This document shows positions 41,619 to 50,112 of a stretch of DNA of 64,000 nt, in pieces. The stretch is taken from NCBI GenBank assembly GCA_046712825.1, contig JBKKCR010000096.1:1-64000 (forward strand). Direction: 5' to 3'. Both the position numbers and the translations under genes were made by a program. Source of the DNA: DATFGK01 sp046712825. GTDB lineage: Bacteria; Actinomycetota; AC-67. Every line of letters starts with the position of its first letter. The first letter of the stretch is position 1. The notes under the pieces were generated by a model that saw only the letters and a list, made by a program, of their open reading frames with translations, did no database searches and was not told the DNA's origin.

Positions 41619-43067
41619 ATGCGCGTGCGATATCGGATCGGGGCAGTCGTCGCCGTACTTGCTTTGCTTGTCACCGCCATGGGCATTCCATCGGCGACGG
41701 CGAGTGGCAGTCCATATGTGACACGGCTCCGGGTCGAGCTGTCGGGAACCAGCGACTGGCAATACCTCCGTATCTCCGACAGCGGGATCGCCAGCTACCA
41801 CCCAGACGTCCTCGCTTCGGGCACGACGGTAAGCCGTGGCCCGAACACCATGCTCATCGCCGGTCCGGGATACCAGAACGTTTCGGCGACGATCAGCATG
41901 GTCGTGGAGACGTACAACGCGAACTCGTTCAACGTATCGCTGGTTAAAGGCAAGATCGGCGAAGCCCATATGAAGCTCTACCGGCTCAACGACTCCACGC
42001 CCGTACAGATCCTGAGCTTGAACAACTACGAGACCAGCGGCGATGCGACGGTTTCCGCCACCGTCTCGCGGGCGACGCTGGTAGCCAACGGGTACACCAT
42101 GCCGCGTATGGACCCTCGGCGTCTGGTTCTCTCTTTCTACTACCCCTGGTTCGGTGAAGGCTCGTTCGACAAGGGACCCTGGTACGACACTCCGACGGGA
42201 CCCTACGACACCAAGAAACCCAGCGAGGTCTCCAAGATCGTGGCCCAAGCCCACTACGCGGGCGTCGACGGCTTCGTCGTGTCCTGGGACGACGTCGGAG
42301 ATCACACCGCCGCGTTCGACCTCGCGATGAATGAGCTCGCGACCCGTTCGATGTACGTCTCCCCGGTGATCGAGCTGCTCATGTTCAAGACGTCCTCGGG
42401 AGCTTTCGACGTGCCGAAGATCATCGACACGATGAAGAAGGCGCTCCAGCGCTCTTCCAACCCCGCGTTCTTGAAGGTCGGCTCGCGGCCCGTGCTGTGG
42501 ACCTTCGGGATGTGGGAGATGGACGTTCCGACCTGGACTGCGATCCGCGCCGCGGTGGTCTCCGCCGGATACAACCCCTTCTTCATAGGCGAACCCATGT
42601 CGACGGAGTGGGGATTGGACGGCACGTACTACTACACCCCGAACGGCATGACGTACGACGGCATCGTCTCGAAGTTCAGCCAGATCAAGCGTCAGCTGCG
42701 TTACGACGCGCAGGTGAACCCGCTCGTCAAGCAGCGCCTGTGGGCGGCACCGGTGTCCCCCGGCCAGAACCTGTCGTACACGTCGCCGCTGTTCCCGCAG
42801 CATCAGGACCGTAAAGACGGGGAGCGCTACGACCAGACCTGGAGTGCGGCCCTCACCTCGGAGCCCGAATGGATGCTCGTCACTTCGTGGAACGAATGGT
42901 TCGAAGCGACGCACATCACCCCGAGCGAGAAGTTCGGATCGAGGGCACTCAACCAGACGGCGGCGTGGAGCGATGCTTTCCACAACCCGCAGCCTTGGGG
43001 CCAGGGGGAGAGCCAGGGTGGCTTCTTGCCCATCAACCTCCCGCTGAAATTCGGCCCGGGCAAGTAG
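41619..43067 (+). CDS. Secreted GH99-like glycoside hydrolase 2
   Basis: 482 aa from ATG 41619. Signal peptide to about residue 29 (PSATASG), beta-rich N-terminal domain, then the barrel: RRLVLSFYYPWFGEGSFD, AGVDGFVVSWDDVGDHTAAF, and the active-site TSWNEWFEATHITPS with E426 and E429. Paralogue of the gene at 14648, sharing domain order and the WNEWFE motif. Lying between the exporter and the Wzz-like gene, it may cleave the nascent or released polymer; the alternative is cell-wall glycan turnover. Confidence 0.83.
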   Translation: MRVRYRIGAVVAVLALLVTAMGIPSATASGSPYVTRLRVELSGTSDWQYLRISDSGIASYHPDVLASGTTVSRGPNTMLIAGPGYQNVSATISMVVETYNANSFNVSLVKGKIGEAHMKLYRLNDSTPVQILSLNNYETSGDATVSATVSRATLVANGYTMPRMDPRRLVLSFYYPWFGEGSFDKGPWYDTPTGPYDTKKPSEVSKIVAQAHYAGVDGFVVSWDDVGDHTAAFDLAMNELATRSMYVSPVIELLMFKTSSGAFDVPKIIDTMKKALQRSSNPAFLKVGSRPVLWTFGMWEMDVPTWTAIRAAVVSAGYNPFFIGEPMSTEWGLDGTYYYTPNGMTYDGIVSKFSQIKRQLRYDAQVNPLVKQRLWAAPVSPGQNLSYTSPLFPQHQDRKDGERYDQTWSAALTSEPEWMLVTSWNEWFEATHITPSEKFGSRALNQTAAWSDAFHNPQPWGQGESQGGFLPINLPLKFGPGK

Positions 43068-43115
43068 CGCGTTCGATCGTCCGCGGGCCTGAGCGAGCCT
43101 CGGTCCGCCATGCGA

Positions 43116-43121
43116 TACCCT
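43116..43121 (+). promoter_or_regulatory. Putative -10 element for a leaderless transcript (Wzz-like gene)
   Basis: TACCCT ends 9 nt before ATG 43131, the same geometry as at 34643, 45753, 50113 and 52541. It indicates that translation once started at 43131. Confidence 0.45.
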
Positions 43122-43130
43122 TGCCTGTAA

Positions 43131-43362
43131 ATGGCCGTTCTTCGACTCAGGCAGGTATCAGATCCGAACGCGTAAGCAATCCACCGAACCCAAAGAAGCC
43201 GGCGGAGGACAAGCTCCTGCGGCCGAATCGCCGCCTCCGGCCGAGCCGGTAGCGCCGCCGACGCCGGCCCCAGCCCCAGCCCCAGCGCCTACACCCCGAC
43301 CGCCGCGGCTGCAGTTCCGTGCCCCATCCCTGCGCCTGCTCATCGCGGCGGCTCTCATCGGT
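43131..43362 (+). other. Upstream, frame-disrupted part of the Wzz-like gene
   Basis: ATG 43131 reads MAVLRLRQVSDPNA and then hits TAA at 43173. In the next frame, which continues uninterrupted into the ORF at 43363, the translation from about 43174 is clearly protein-like: KQSTEPKEAGGG, a Pro/Ala-rich linker (PPPAEPVAPPTPAPAPAP) and LRLLIAAALIGVIAAGI, the first membrane helix. No ATG, GTG or TTG exists in that frame before 43363. A one-base indel near 43160-43176 would join start and body. Confidence 0.55.
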
Positions 43363-43917
43363 GTGATCGCCGCGGGCATCGCGGCCGCCTCGGTTCTTCG
43401 CCAGCCGGCCCGCTATTCGAGCCGCGCAGTGCTCGTCATCGACCAGCCGGGGCTCATCGCGAGGAGCTTGAGCGAGGGCGTTCTCGTGAAGCTCAACCAG
43501 CTTCGAACGAAGTACGCGCTTTTGGCCAGGACCGTGCAAGTAACCAAGCCCGTCGCCGATAAGACCGGCTTGCCCCCGGGTCTCATCGCCGGCGCGATCA
43601 ACGTGTCCTTACCGGGCCCGTCGCTGATCATGGTGGTGGAGGCAAAAACCGGACAGCCGCCCATCTCGCGGGTCGTGGCTGATGCGACGGCCGAGCAGCT
43701 GGTCGCGTTGGTGAAAGCCGAGCAGGACGCCGCCAAGCCGGCCATCGCTCCGGAGTCTCGGATCCTATTGACGATCGCAGCCCCGGCTCAGCCCGGCGTC
43801 AAGATCCTGCCAACCCGTGATCGAGCGATGATGGTCGGAGCTCTCTGGGGCGTCCTCGCCTTTGCGGGCACGATAGCTTTGGTCGAAACCTTCGGAGCCA
43901 TGCGCAGAAGACGTTGA
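43363..43917 (+). CDS. Wzz-like polysaccharide chain-length/co-polymerase protein
   Basis: 184 aa as read from GTG 43363, but this start falls inside the first transmembrane helix, so the true protein is about 75 residues longer (see the upstream entry). Features: helix 1 (IAAGIAAASVL), outside domain with ARYSSRAVLVIDQPGLI, SEGVLVKLNQLRTKYALL, PVADKTGLPPGLIAGAINVS, and a C-terminal helix VGALWGVLAFAGTIALVETF followed by MRRRR. Two-helix topology with a YxS-type extracytoplasmic domain fits the Wzz/chain-length-determinant superfamily. It overlaps the next gene (TTGA). Confidence 0.68.
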   Translation: MIAAGIAAASVLRQPARYSSRAVLVIDQPGLIARSLSEGVLVKLNQLRTKYALLARTVQVTKPVADKTGLPPGLIAGAINVSLPGPSLIMVVEAKTGQPPISRVVADATAEQLVALVKAEQDAAKPAIAPESRILLTIAAPAQPGVKILPTRDRAMMVGALWGVLAFAGTIALVETFGAMRRRR

Positions 43918-45734
43918 TCTCGATCCTGGTCGGCGTCGCGATAGCGCTTCTCCTCGCCCGCTATCTCGTGCGGGCTTCGATAAAGGTTGCGCTCGTCGCT
44001 CTGCTGGCGACAACCCTTCTTCTCACCGGGAAGGTACTCGTCCCCGGGTCTTCATCGGGCTACACCACATTCCACCGGATCGTGCTCGGGATCTTCGTGC
44101 TCAACATCATCAGGAAGGTCGCGTTGAGACAGATCCCCCTGTCCGTCCTTTCGCCCAACCGTCTCACGATCGCGCTCGCTGGCTGGGTCGTACTCTCGTT
44201 CTCCATCGGCGTGGCTCTTGCCGATCCGACGATCTCGGTCAGCTTCTCGACGTACCTGTGGGTCTTCGTCGTGGACTACGGCGTGTTCTTCTACTTCGTG
44301 GTCGCGGCGCTCCGCGCGATTGACGACGTGTGGTGGTTCGCCCGGGTGCTCGCCGGGCTGATAGTTCTTTCGGCCGGCATCGCCGTGTACGAACATTACT
44401 TCGGAGTGTCGGTCGCCCGGTGGTTGTCGAGGCTCATCCGTGGGCCCGGGTACCTCGGGGTCCCCGCGCTCGGGAGCCGTGGTGGCGAGGTCCGCGCCCA
44501 GGCGGGGTTCGAATTTCCGCTCGCCTACGCCTGGGCGGCTACGGCAACGCTGCCTTTGGTCGTCGTCGTCGCTTCTCGGGCCCGCCACTGGATAGCGCGT
44601 TTCGCCCCGGCTCTCGCCGTCCTTGCGGTGGCTTGGACGTACACCCGCAGCGCGTACATCGGTGTCGCAGCCGCCGGCCTGCTCCTGCTTTTGACGTCCG
44701 GCTTCGATCGCAGGATCGCCGGCATGGTCATAGCGGGAGTAGCCGTCGTCGGACTCGCGATCTCGGTCACTCCGGTGCTGAACCGCACGTTCTCGTCACC
44801 CGAGGTCTCTGGGTCGACCGAGGTCCGGGAAGAGCGGTTCCCGCTCGTTCTCTCGTCGGCTGCGGAGCGCCCCTATGTGGGCCGCGGTCTCTCGTCGGCC
44901 GTCGAGCAAGGGATCCTTGTGACGGATTCCACGTTCTTGCTCGTGTACGCGGAGATGGGTGTCGTCGGGATCACCGGGCTCGTGTTGTTGATGCTGGCCA
45001 CGGTTTGCTTCGTCGCCCCTGCCATGCGCGCACCCTCACCCGACCGGCTCTTAGGAGCGGCCGCATTCTGTGGGGTGCTTCTCGGGATCGCGTCAGGAGC
45101 GTTCCTCGACACGTTCAACGTTTCGGGATCTGCGCGGGTGTTCTGGGCGATGGCTGCGCTCGGCGTCGTCGTGGCCGAGCGAGCCGGTGTTCGATGGCCG
45201 ATCGCGCAAGGGAGGCATCTCCTCACGCGGGCATGGATGCCGGCGGTGGCCGTGGCCGCCGGGTTCCTCCTCATCGCGAACACCGCTCCGAGGTCGTCGC
45301 AGGTGATCAGGTTCACGACCCGGTCGCCGACCTTCGAAGCCGCCTCCCTGGGACCTGCGCCGTTCATCGGGACCATGCTCGTCAATACGACGTGCGAGAT
45401 CTTCGAGACCCGAGTGGCGACGGCCGGCCACAAGGTGACGTGCTACGACCTGCAGAGCGGATTGGGGATAGGAGACGTTCGTATCGAGGCGCCGGATGCC
45501 GCGTCACTCACCCGGGTTACGCTCTCCGCGGCAACGGTGGTGCGTCGCCTTCTCGGGAGTCCTCGCTTCTATCTGCTGGAGGCCGACTACAGCGTTCGTC
45601 CGACGTGGGTCCGGACCGCCCCGGTGTGGATGGGGATCGCCGGCGGGGCCCTGGCGGTTCTCGTACCTCCGCTGCCGCCCGTCCGCCGCCGATCCCGCGT
45701 GCGCGGGCCGGTCGCGACACCGCTGCCTGCGTAG
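43914..45734 (+). CDS. O-antigen ligase/polymerase-like membrane protein with C-terminal extension
   Basis: 606 aa from TTG 43914, overlapping the previous stop. About a dozen membrane helices; the WaaL/Wzy-type large loop is present with AGFEFPLAYAWAATATLPLV, VAWTYTRSAYIGVAAAGLL and ERPYVGRGLSSAVEQGILVTDSTFLLVYAEMG (split here: the region around residues 318-348). From about residue 455 an outside domain (SSQVIRFTTRSPTFEAAS to RFYLLEADYSVRP) with two Cys precedes a last helix; it is reminiscent of Wzz-like domains. It may join or ligate exported glycan units. Catalytic details are not provable from sequence. Confidence 0.78.
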   Translation: MISILVGVAIALLLARYLVRASIKVALVALLATTLLLTGKVLVPGSSSGYTTFHRIVLGIFVLNIIRKVALRQIPLSVLSPNRLTIALAGWVVLSFSIGVALADPTISVSFSTYLWVFVVDYGVFFYFVVAALRAIDDVWWFARVLAGLIVLSAGIAVYEHYFGVSVARWLSRLIRGPGYLGVPALGSRGGEVRAQAGFEFPLAYAWAATATLPLVVVVASRARHWIARFAPALAVLAVAWTYTRSAYIGVAAAGLLLLLTSGFDRRIAGMVIAGVAVVGLAISVTPVLNRTFSSPEVSGSTEVREERFPLVLSSAAERPYVGRGLSSAVEQGILVTDSTFLLVYAEMGVVGITGLVLLMLATVCFVAPAMRAPSPDRLLGAAAFCGVLLGIASGAFLDTFNVSGSARVFWAMAALGVVVAERAGVRWPIAQGRHLLTRAWMPAVAVAAGFLLIANTAPRSSQVIRFTTRSPTFEAASLGPAPFIGTMLVNTTCEIFETRVATAGHKVTCYDLQSGLGIGDVRIEAPDAASLTRVTLSAATVVRRLLGSPRFYLLEADYSVRPTWVRTAPVWMGIAGGALAVLVPPLPPVRRRSRVRGPVATPLPA

Positions 45735-45739
45735 CCTCG

Positions 45740-45745
45740 TATCCT
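45740..45745 (+). promoter_or_regulatory. Putative -10 element for a leaderless transcript (GT2 at 45753)
   Basis: TATCCT ends 7 nt before ATG 45753, with no ribosome site in the gap. Confidence 0.5.
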
Positions 45746-45752
45746 GCGCAGT

Positions 45753-47039
45753 ATGGAAGAGTCCCCCGGCGAGAAACTGCCCAGGGTTTCCGTCGTCATC
45801 CCGGTGCGCAACCGTCCGGACGGGATCCGCGCATGCCTCGACAGTCTCGTCGCCCTCGATTACCCGCACGCGTGCCTCGAGATCATCGTGGTCGACGACG
45901 CCTCGACCGACGAGACGCCGTCGGCCGTCGCTTCCTACAGCCGGGGCTCGGTGCGACTCCTCGCGCAGAAGCAGCATCGAGGGCAGTCCGAATGCCGGAA
46001 CGTCGGCGCTCGGGAGGGGACGGGCGAGTTGGTCGCCTTCATCGACAGCGATTGCATCGCCGACGCGGCTTGGTTACGGACCCTCGTTCGGGATCTCGAT
46101 GATCGACACGTGGTCGCGACGGGGGGCAGCGTACGCGAGGCGAGCCCGCACGGGTGGCTGAAGCGCTACGAGGCCTCCGCCTCCCCGTTGCACATGGGGG
46201 AGACCCCAGCGCGGGTCATGCCCGGCTCCGGGGTGGAGTTCCTTCCTTCGTGCAATATCGTGGTGCGCAAGCAGGTTTTCCTCGAAGCGGGAGGATTCGA
46301 TGCGTCACTCCGCTTCGGCGAGGACGTCGATCTCATTTGGCGGCTGTGTGAGCGTGGCGAAGTCAGATACCTGCCGGCCGCCGTCGTGTGGCACGATAGC
46401 CGCGGCCGTCTCGGCTCTTTCCTATCGAACCGGATCAGCTACACGACGGCGCAGGCGGTCTTCCTTTCCAGATTCCCCGCCAACCGCCGACGCCTCGACG
46501 TTCCCGTCGGTCTGGTGTTGGGCGTCGCTGCGGGGGTGGGCCTGGCGATGTTCCATCCGGCCTTCATCGCCGTTGGGCTGATGCCGCCGCTGGCGGAGGG
46601 TACCGCGGCTATCGTGGGCGCGACCGGCTCCCGATCCGTCGCGGACGGAGCCCGTGCGGTCATCGGTGGATACGCGTCGAGCGCTTACCGCGCGTTGTCG
46701 TTCGCCGGTCGCACCTACGCGATCCCCATCGCACTTAGCTCCGTCGCTCTGGCCGTGGTGTGGCCCGGATGGCTCATCGGTCTCGGCCTTGCGGGAGCGT
46801 GCGTCATCCTTCCGGCGATCGTGGAGTGGTTCCGCCGCAGACCCCGCCTCGATCCTGTGCGGTTCGTTGCCGCGTTCGCGCTCGATTCGCTTGCGGTCGG
46901 CAGCGGCACATTGGCGGGCTGCGTCCGCTATCGAACTCTGCGGCCGATGGCTCTTGGGATACGGCTCCATCGATCCGCGCGCACCCTTCCCTCGACGCGC
47001 GTGGCGCTGCCGGAGCCGCACGTGCCGGAGCCGTCGTGA
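45753..47039 (+). CDS. Family 2 glycosyltransferase with C-terminal membrane helices
   Basis: 428 aa. RVSVVIPVRNRPDGIRACLD, LEIIVVDDASTDETPSAV, metal site ELVAFIDSDCIADAAW, LPSCNIVVRKQVFLEAGGF, and FGEDVDLIWRLCERG. After about residue 245 several hydrophobic helices follow (GLVLGVAAGVGLAMF, AIPIALSSVALAVVW, IGLGLAGACVILPAIV). The layout resembles the mycofactocin-associated transferase MftF, but no mycofactocin genes are nearby. Coupled by a GTGA overlap to the next gene. Confidence 0.86.
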   Translation: MEESPGEKLPRVSVVIPVRNRPDGIRACLDSLVALDYPHACLEIIVVDDASTDETPSAVASYSRGSVRLLAQKQHRGQSECRNVGAREGTGELVAFIDSDCIADAAWLRTLVRDLDDRHVVATGGSVREASPHGWLKRYEASASPLHMGETPARVMPGSGVEFLPSCNIVVRKQVFLEAGGFDASLRFGEDVDLIWRLCERGEVRYLPAAVVWHDSRGRLGSFLSNRISYTTAQAVFLSRFPANRRRLDVPVGLVLGVAAGVGLAMFHPAFIAVGLMPPLAEGTAAIVGATGSRSVADGARAVIGGYASSAYRALSFAGRTYAIPIALSSVALAVVWPGWLIGLGLAGACVILPAIVEWFRRRPRLDPVRFVAAFALDSLAVGSGTLAGCVRYRTLRPMALGIRLHRSARTLPSTRVALPEPHVPEPS

Positions 47040-47944
47040 CGGAGGGGCCGGCCTCCGGCGTGACGGTCGTGCTCGCGACGCGCGACCGGCCGGCGCTCCT
47101 CGAAGGCGCCGTCGCATCGATCGTCGAGAGTCTCCGCACCTCCGACGAGCTGATCGTGGTCGACTCGGCCTCACGAGATCCTGCGACCTCACGGATCGGC
47201 CGTGCTGCGGGGGCACGGGTGATCCGCCTCGAGATCCCCGGCACGTCGCGGGCCCGCAACGCGGGGTGGATGGCCGCTCGCTCGCCCATCGTGGCCTTCA
47301 CCGACGACGACTGCGAGGTCCCATCGGATTGGCTCCTGAAGATCGAAGCGGCGCTCGACGACCCGGAGGTCGGCTTCGTCACCGGAAGGGTGCTCGGCGA
47401 TCGTGAAGCGTCGATCGCATCGGCCGCCGTCGTCGGCGAGACACCGAAACGGTTCGACGGGCCGTCGGATCCGGCCGGGTTCGGTTCGGGAGCGAACATG
47501 GCTTTCCGCAGAGACGCGCTCGTGGCGATCGCCGGCTTCGACGAGGGGATGGGTCCGGGAACCCCCTTTCGTGCGGCGGAAGATCAGGATGCCTTCTGGA
47601 GGGCGCTGAGGGCGGCGAGGATCGGTCTCTACGACCCGGCGATCGTCGTAACGCACCGGCTCTGGCGAACCCGAGGGGGTGCCGTGGCACGCGAGTACGC
47701 CTACGGAGTCGGAGCGGGCGCCCTGGCGGTGAAGCTGATCCGCAACGATGACCCGGGGGCTTGGCGGCTATTCCGACGTCGGCTGTGGGGCGACGGGTTC
47801 GCGCTTGCGGCGCGCCATCTCGTGACGGGCTACGAGTCGGGGGCCGCCGGCGCCGCGATGAAGGCGTTCGGCGTGGTGGTCGGGTCGATCCGAGCCTCGA
47901 GGAGGCGGCTCGAGTCCGGGCTGTTCGCGCGACCGCATCGCTAG
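47036..47944 (+). CDS. Family 2 glycosyltransferase
   Basis: 302 aa from GTG 47036 overlapping the previous stop. VTVVLATRDRPALLEGAV, DELIVVDSASRDPATSRI, metal site PIVAFTDDDCEVPSDW, GSGANMAFRRDALVAIAGF and AEDQDAFWRALRAA. Convergent with the minus-strand GT2 gene, overlapping it by 4 nt. Confidence 0.87.
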   Translation: MTEGPASGVTVVLATRDRPALLEGAVASIVESLRTSDELIVVDSASRDPATSRIGRAAGARVIRLEIPGTSRARNAGWMAARSPIVAFTDDDCEVPSDWLLKIEAALDDPEVGFVTGRVLGDREASIASAAVVGETPKRFDGPSDPAGFGSGANMAFRRDALVAIAGFDEGMGPGTPFRAAEDQDAFWRALRAARIGLYDPAIVVTHRLWRTRGGAVAREYAYGVGAGALAVKLIRNDDPGAWRLFRRRLWGDGFALAARHLVTGYESGAAGAAMKAFGVVVGSIRASRRRLESGLFARPHR

Positions 47945-48876
47945 GCCGTGCGTTCGCGACTTTCGATCATCCGCCACAAGGTCCGCGCGCCGATCGCAGG
48001 ATCGCCGATCACCCATCCGACCCGGGCCGCCAGCGACTCGGCGGCGACGATCGAGCGGATCTCGCGAGGAAGCTCGAACAGGAAGCGCCGGTGAAGAGCC
48101 AGGCGGTCGCGCTGGCTCTCTGCTCCGATCAGCTTCAGCTTCGCCTGATGGTAGGCGAGACACGCTTCGGACATCTCGGCGCGGTGCTTGGAGATGAACC
48201 GCACGTGTCCGTCGCGCAGCTTGTCTCGGGTCCCGGTCAGCGCTTGAGCCCCGTGGTAAACGTAGGTGCAGAGGGGCTCCGGCACGACGTCGAAGCGTCG
48301 CTTCTCGGCCAGGCGATACCAGAGATCCCAGTCCTCGCACGGCGGCAAACCTTCGTCGAATCTCACAAGGCTCTCGTCGAACGCGCTGCGGCGAAGCGCC
48401 ACGAACGACGCGCCCCCTGCGAAGTCGTTCCACAGGAGCCCGCGCGCGGATAGCCGCGTCGGACCTTTCCAGACGTAGGTTCGCGGTTTGCCCTCGAAGA
48501 CGATCCGGTAATGACACGAAACGGCGCCCACATCCGGATGCTCGGTCATGTACTCAACCTGCCGCTCGACCTTGGAGGGATGCCACGCGTCGTCGTCATC
48601 GAGGAAACCGATGAACTCGCCGCCGGCGTGCGCTATCCCGTGGTTTCGAGCGTTCGCGGCGCCGGACGCCTGCGGTATCCGTAGGTAGCGGATCCGGCGG
48701 TCTTCGGCGGCCAGCGCTTCCACGACCTCGGGTGTCGAATCGGACGACCCATCATCGACCACGAGGATCTCGATGTTGCGGAACGTCTGCGCGCTCGCGC
48801 TGCGAACGGCGGCCGGCAGCCGATCGGCGCGATCGTGCGTCGGAAGGACGACGCTCAGCAGCGGCTGGGCGGTCAT
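47941..48876 (-). CDS. Family 2 glycosyltransferase
   Basis: 311 aa from ATG 48876, overlapping the upstream stop (ATGA). LLSVVLPTHDRADRLPAAV, IEILVVDDGSSDSTPEVV, metal site FIGFLDDDDAWHPSKVERQV, LPPCEDWDLWYRLAEKRRF. The C-terminal part (HGAQALTGTRDKLRDGHV) resembles WcaA/SpsA-like capsule transferases. Pairs with the GT4 gene upstream. Confidence 0.88.
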   Translation of the reverse strand: MTAQPLLSVVLPTHDRADRLPAAVRSASAQTFRNIEILVVDDGSSDSTPEVVEALAAEDRRIRYLRIPQASGAANARNHGIAHAGGEFIGFLDDDDAWHPSKVERQVEYMTEHPDVGAVSCHYRIVFEGKPRTYVWKGPTRLSARGLLWNDFAGGASFVALRRSAFDESLVRFDEGLPPCEDWDLWYRLAEKRRFDVVPEPLCTYVYHGAQALTGTRDKLRDGHVRFISKHRAEMSEACLAYHQAKLKLIGAESQRDRLALHRRFLFELPREIRSIVAAESLAARVGWVIGDPAIGARTLWRMIESRERTA

Positions 48877-49988
48877 GCGGTCCGGTGCGCGGCCGTCGCG
48901 GAACCGGCACGCTCGATCGCGCGGGCGTAGATCGCACGGATGCGCGGGACCACGGCTTCCGTCGTGTGGTGCGCAAGCGCGTACCGACGGCCGGCCTCGC
49001 CCAGCCTCCCGGCGAGCTTGTCGTCGTCTAGGAGCCGGTCTATCGCGGTCGCGAGCGCCTCGGCCGACTCCGGCGGTACGACCAGCCCACCGTCGCTGCG
49101 GTCGACGAACTCCCGGAGCGCACGGTCGTCGCTCACCACGACCGGCCGCCCGAGCAACGCGGCTTCGATCACCGTGATGCCGGCGCCTTCGGGGCGTAAG
49201 CGCGGGATGGCCGGAGCGACGAGCGTGCGCGCACCTGCCATGAGCGCGCGCACGGCATCCTCGTCGAGCCTCCCGAGCATCTTGACGCGGTCGCCGAGCG
49301 GAGCGGCGAGTGCGGCCAAAGCAGCCGACTCGGAACCATCCCCGGCGATAAGGAGCCGCGCAGAGGGGTGCCTGCCGGCGATCCGTCCGAACGCAGCGAC
49401 GGCGATGTGCGCGCCCTTGTCGCGGCTGAGCCGTCCGACGAAGACGACGTCCGTCGCGGTCCCGACCGGCGCAGGCTCCTCCGTCGGGTTCGGAGCGAAG
49501 ACGGGAACGTGCTCGACGTCTGGGAACCCGGCTGCGCGCAGGCGGTGCGCGATCTGTTCGGAGACCGCGGTCGCGACGTGGATGCGGCGGCGCGCCACGC
49601 GGGTGTCGAGAGCCCCTTTGAGGCGCCCTGCGGCCGAGCGGAGGCCGCGGGCACGGTCGTCGGGCACACCGAACAACCGAAAGTCATGGACGGTCAGAAC
49701 GTTCGCGGTGCCCGCCGGGACGCCCAAGACCGAGGCGGAGAGCTCGCGAAGGACGTTGTGATGGTGGACGACGTCGGGCTTGAAGTGAGCGGCAACCCGG
49801 GTGAGCGCGCGACGGGCGAACGGATCCCACGCGTCGAGGAGGCGGCCGATGCCTCGATGCTCCACTTCGCCGGCGAAAACCACGACCTCGTCGCCTGCGC
49901 TCCGCAACCCGTCGAGCAAGCGGCCGGCATAGATCTCGGCGCCCCAGCCGGCGCCGAGCGGGAGGTCGTTCACGAAGAGGATGCGCAT
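48873..49988 (-). CDS. Family 4 glycosyltransferase
   Basis: 371 aa from ATG 49988. RILFVNDLPLGAGWGAEIYA, KPDVVHHHNVLRELS, TVHDFRLFGVPDDRARG, donor domain VVFVGRLSRDKGAHIAVAAF and EX7E-like EGAGITVIEAALLGRPVVVS. The opening resembles the WfgS/WfeV-type family of capsule transferases. A TAGGTT hexamer is 24 nt upstream. Confidence 0.87.
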   Translation of the reverse strand: MRILFVNDLPLGAGWGAEIYAGRLLDGLRSAGDEVVVFAGEVEHRGIGRLLDAWDPFARRALTRVAAHFKPDVVHHHNVLRELSASVLGVPAGTANVLTVHDFRLFGVPDDRARGLRSAAGRLKGALDTRVARRRIHVATAVSEQIAHRLRAAGFPDVEHVPVFAPNPTEEPAPVGTATDVVFVGRLSRDKGAHIAVAAFGRIAGRHPSARLLIAGDGSESAALAALAAPLGDRVKMLGRLDEDAVRALMAGARTLVAPAIPRLRPEGAGITVIEAALLGRPVVVSDDRALREFVDRSDGGLVVPPESAEALATAIDRLLDDDKLAGRLGEAGRRYALAHHTTEAVVPRIRAIYARAIERAGSATAAHRTA

Positions 49989-50097
49989 CGTCTGCGGCAG
50001 GGCCGCACGGTCAACCTACCAGGGCCGTCACCCGAGCCGGGCTTGCCTCGATGCTGCGGCTAACCGTCCCGAAGGGTCCTCCGCCGTCTCGGTCGAA

Positions 50098-50103
50098 TAC
50101 GCT
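50098..50103 (+). promoter_or_regulatory. Putative -10 element for a leaderless transcript (methyltransferase at 50113)
   Basis: TACGCT ends 9 nt before ATG 50113, without a ribosome site. Confidence 0.45.
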
Positions 50104-50112
50104 GAACCCTCT

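Noticed and set aside
41382..42983. 533-codon minus-strand frame
   Set aside because: Antisense to the second GH99-like gene, which has a signal peptide and catalytic motif.
45753..47039. Assignment as mycofactocin glycosyltransferase MftF
   Set aside because: Only a similar layout; none of the other mycofactocin genes is present.
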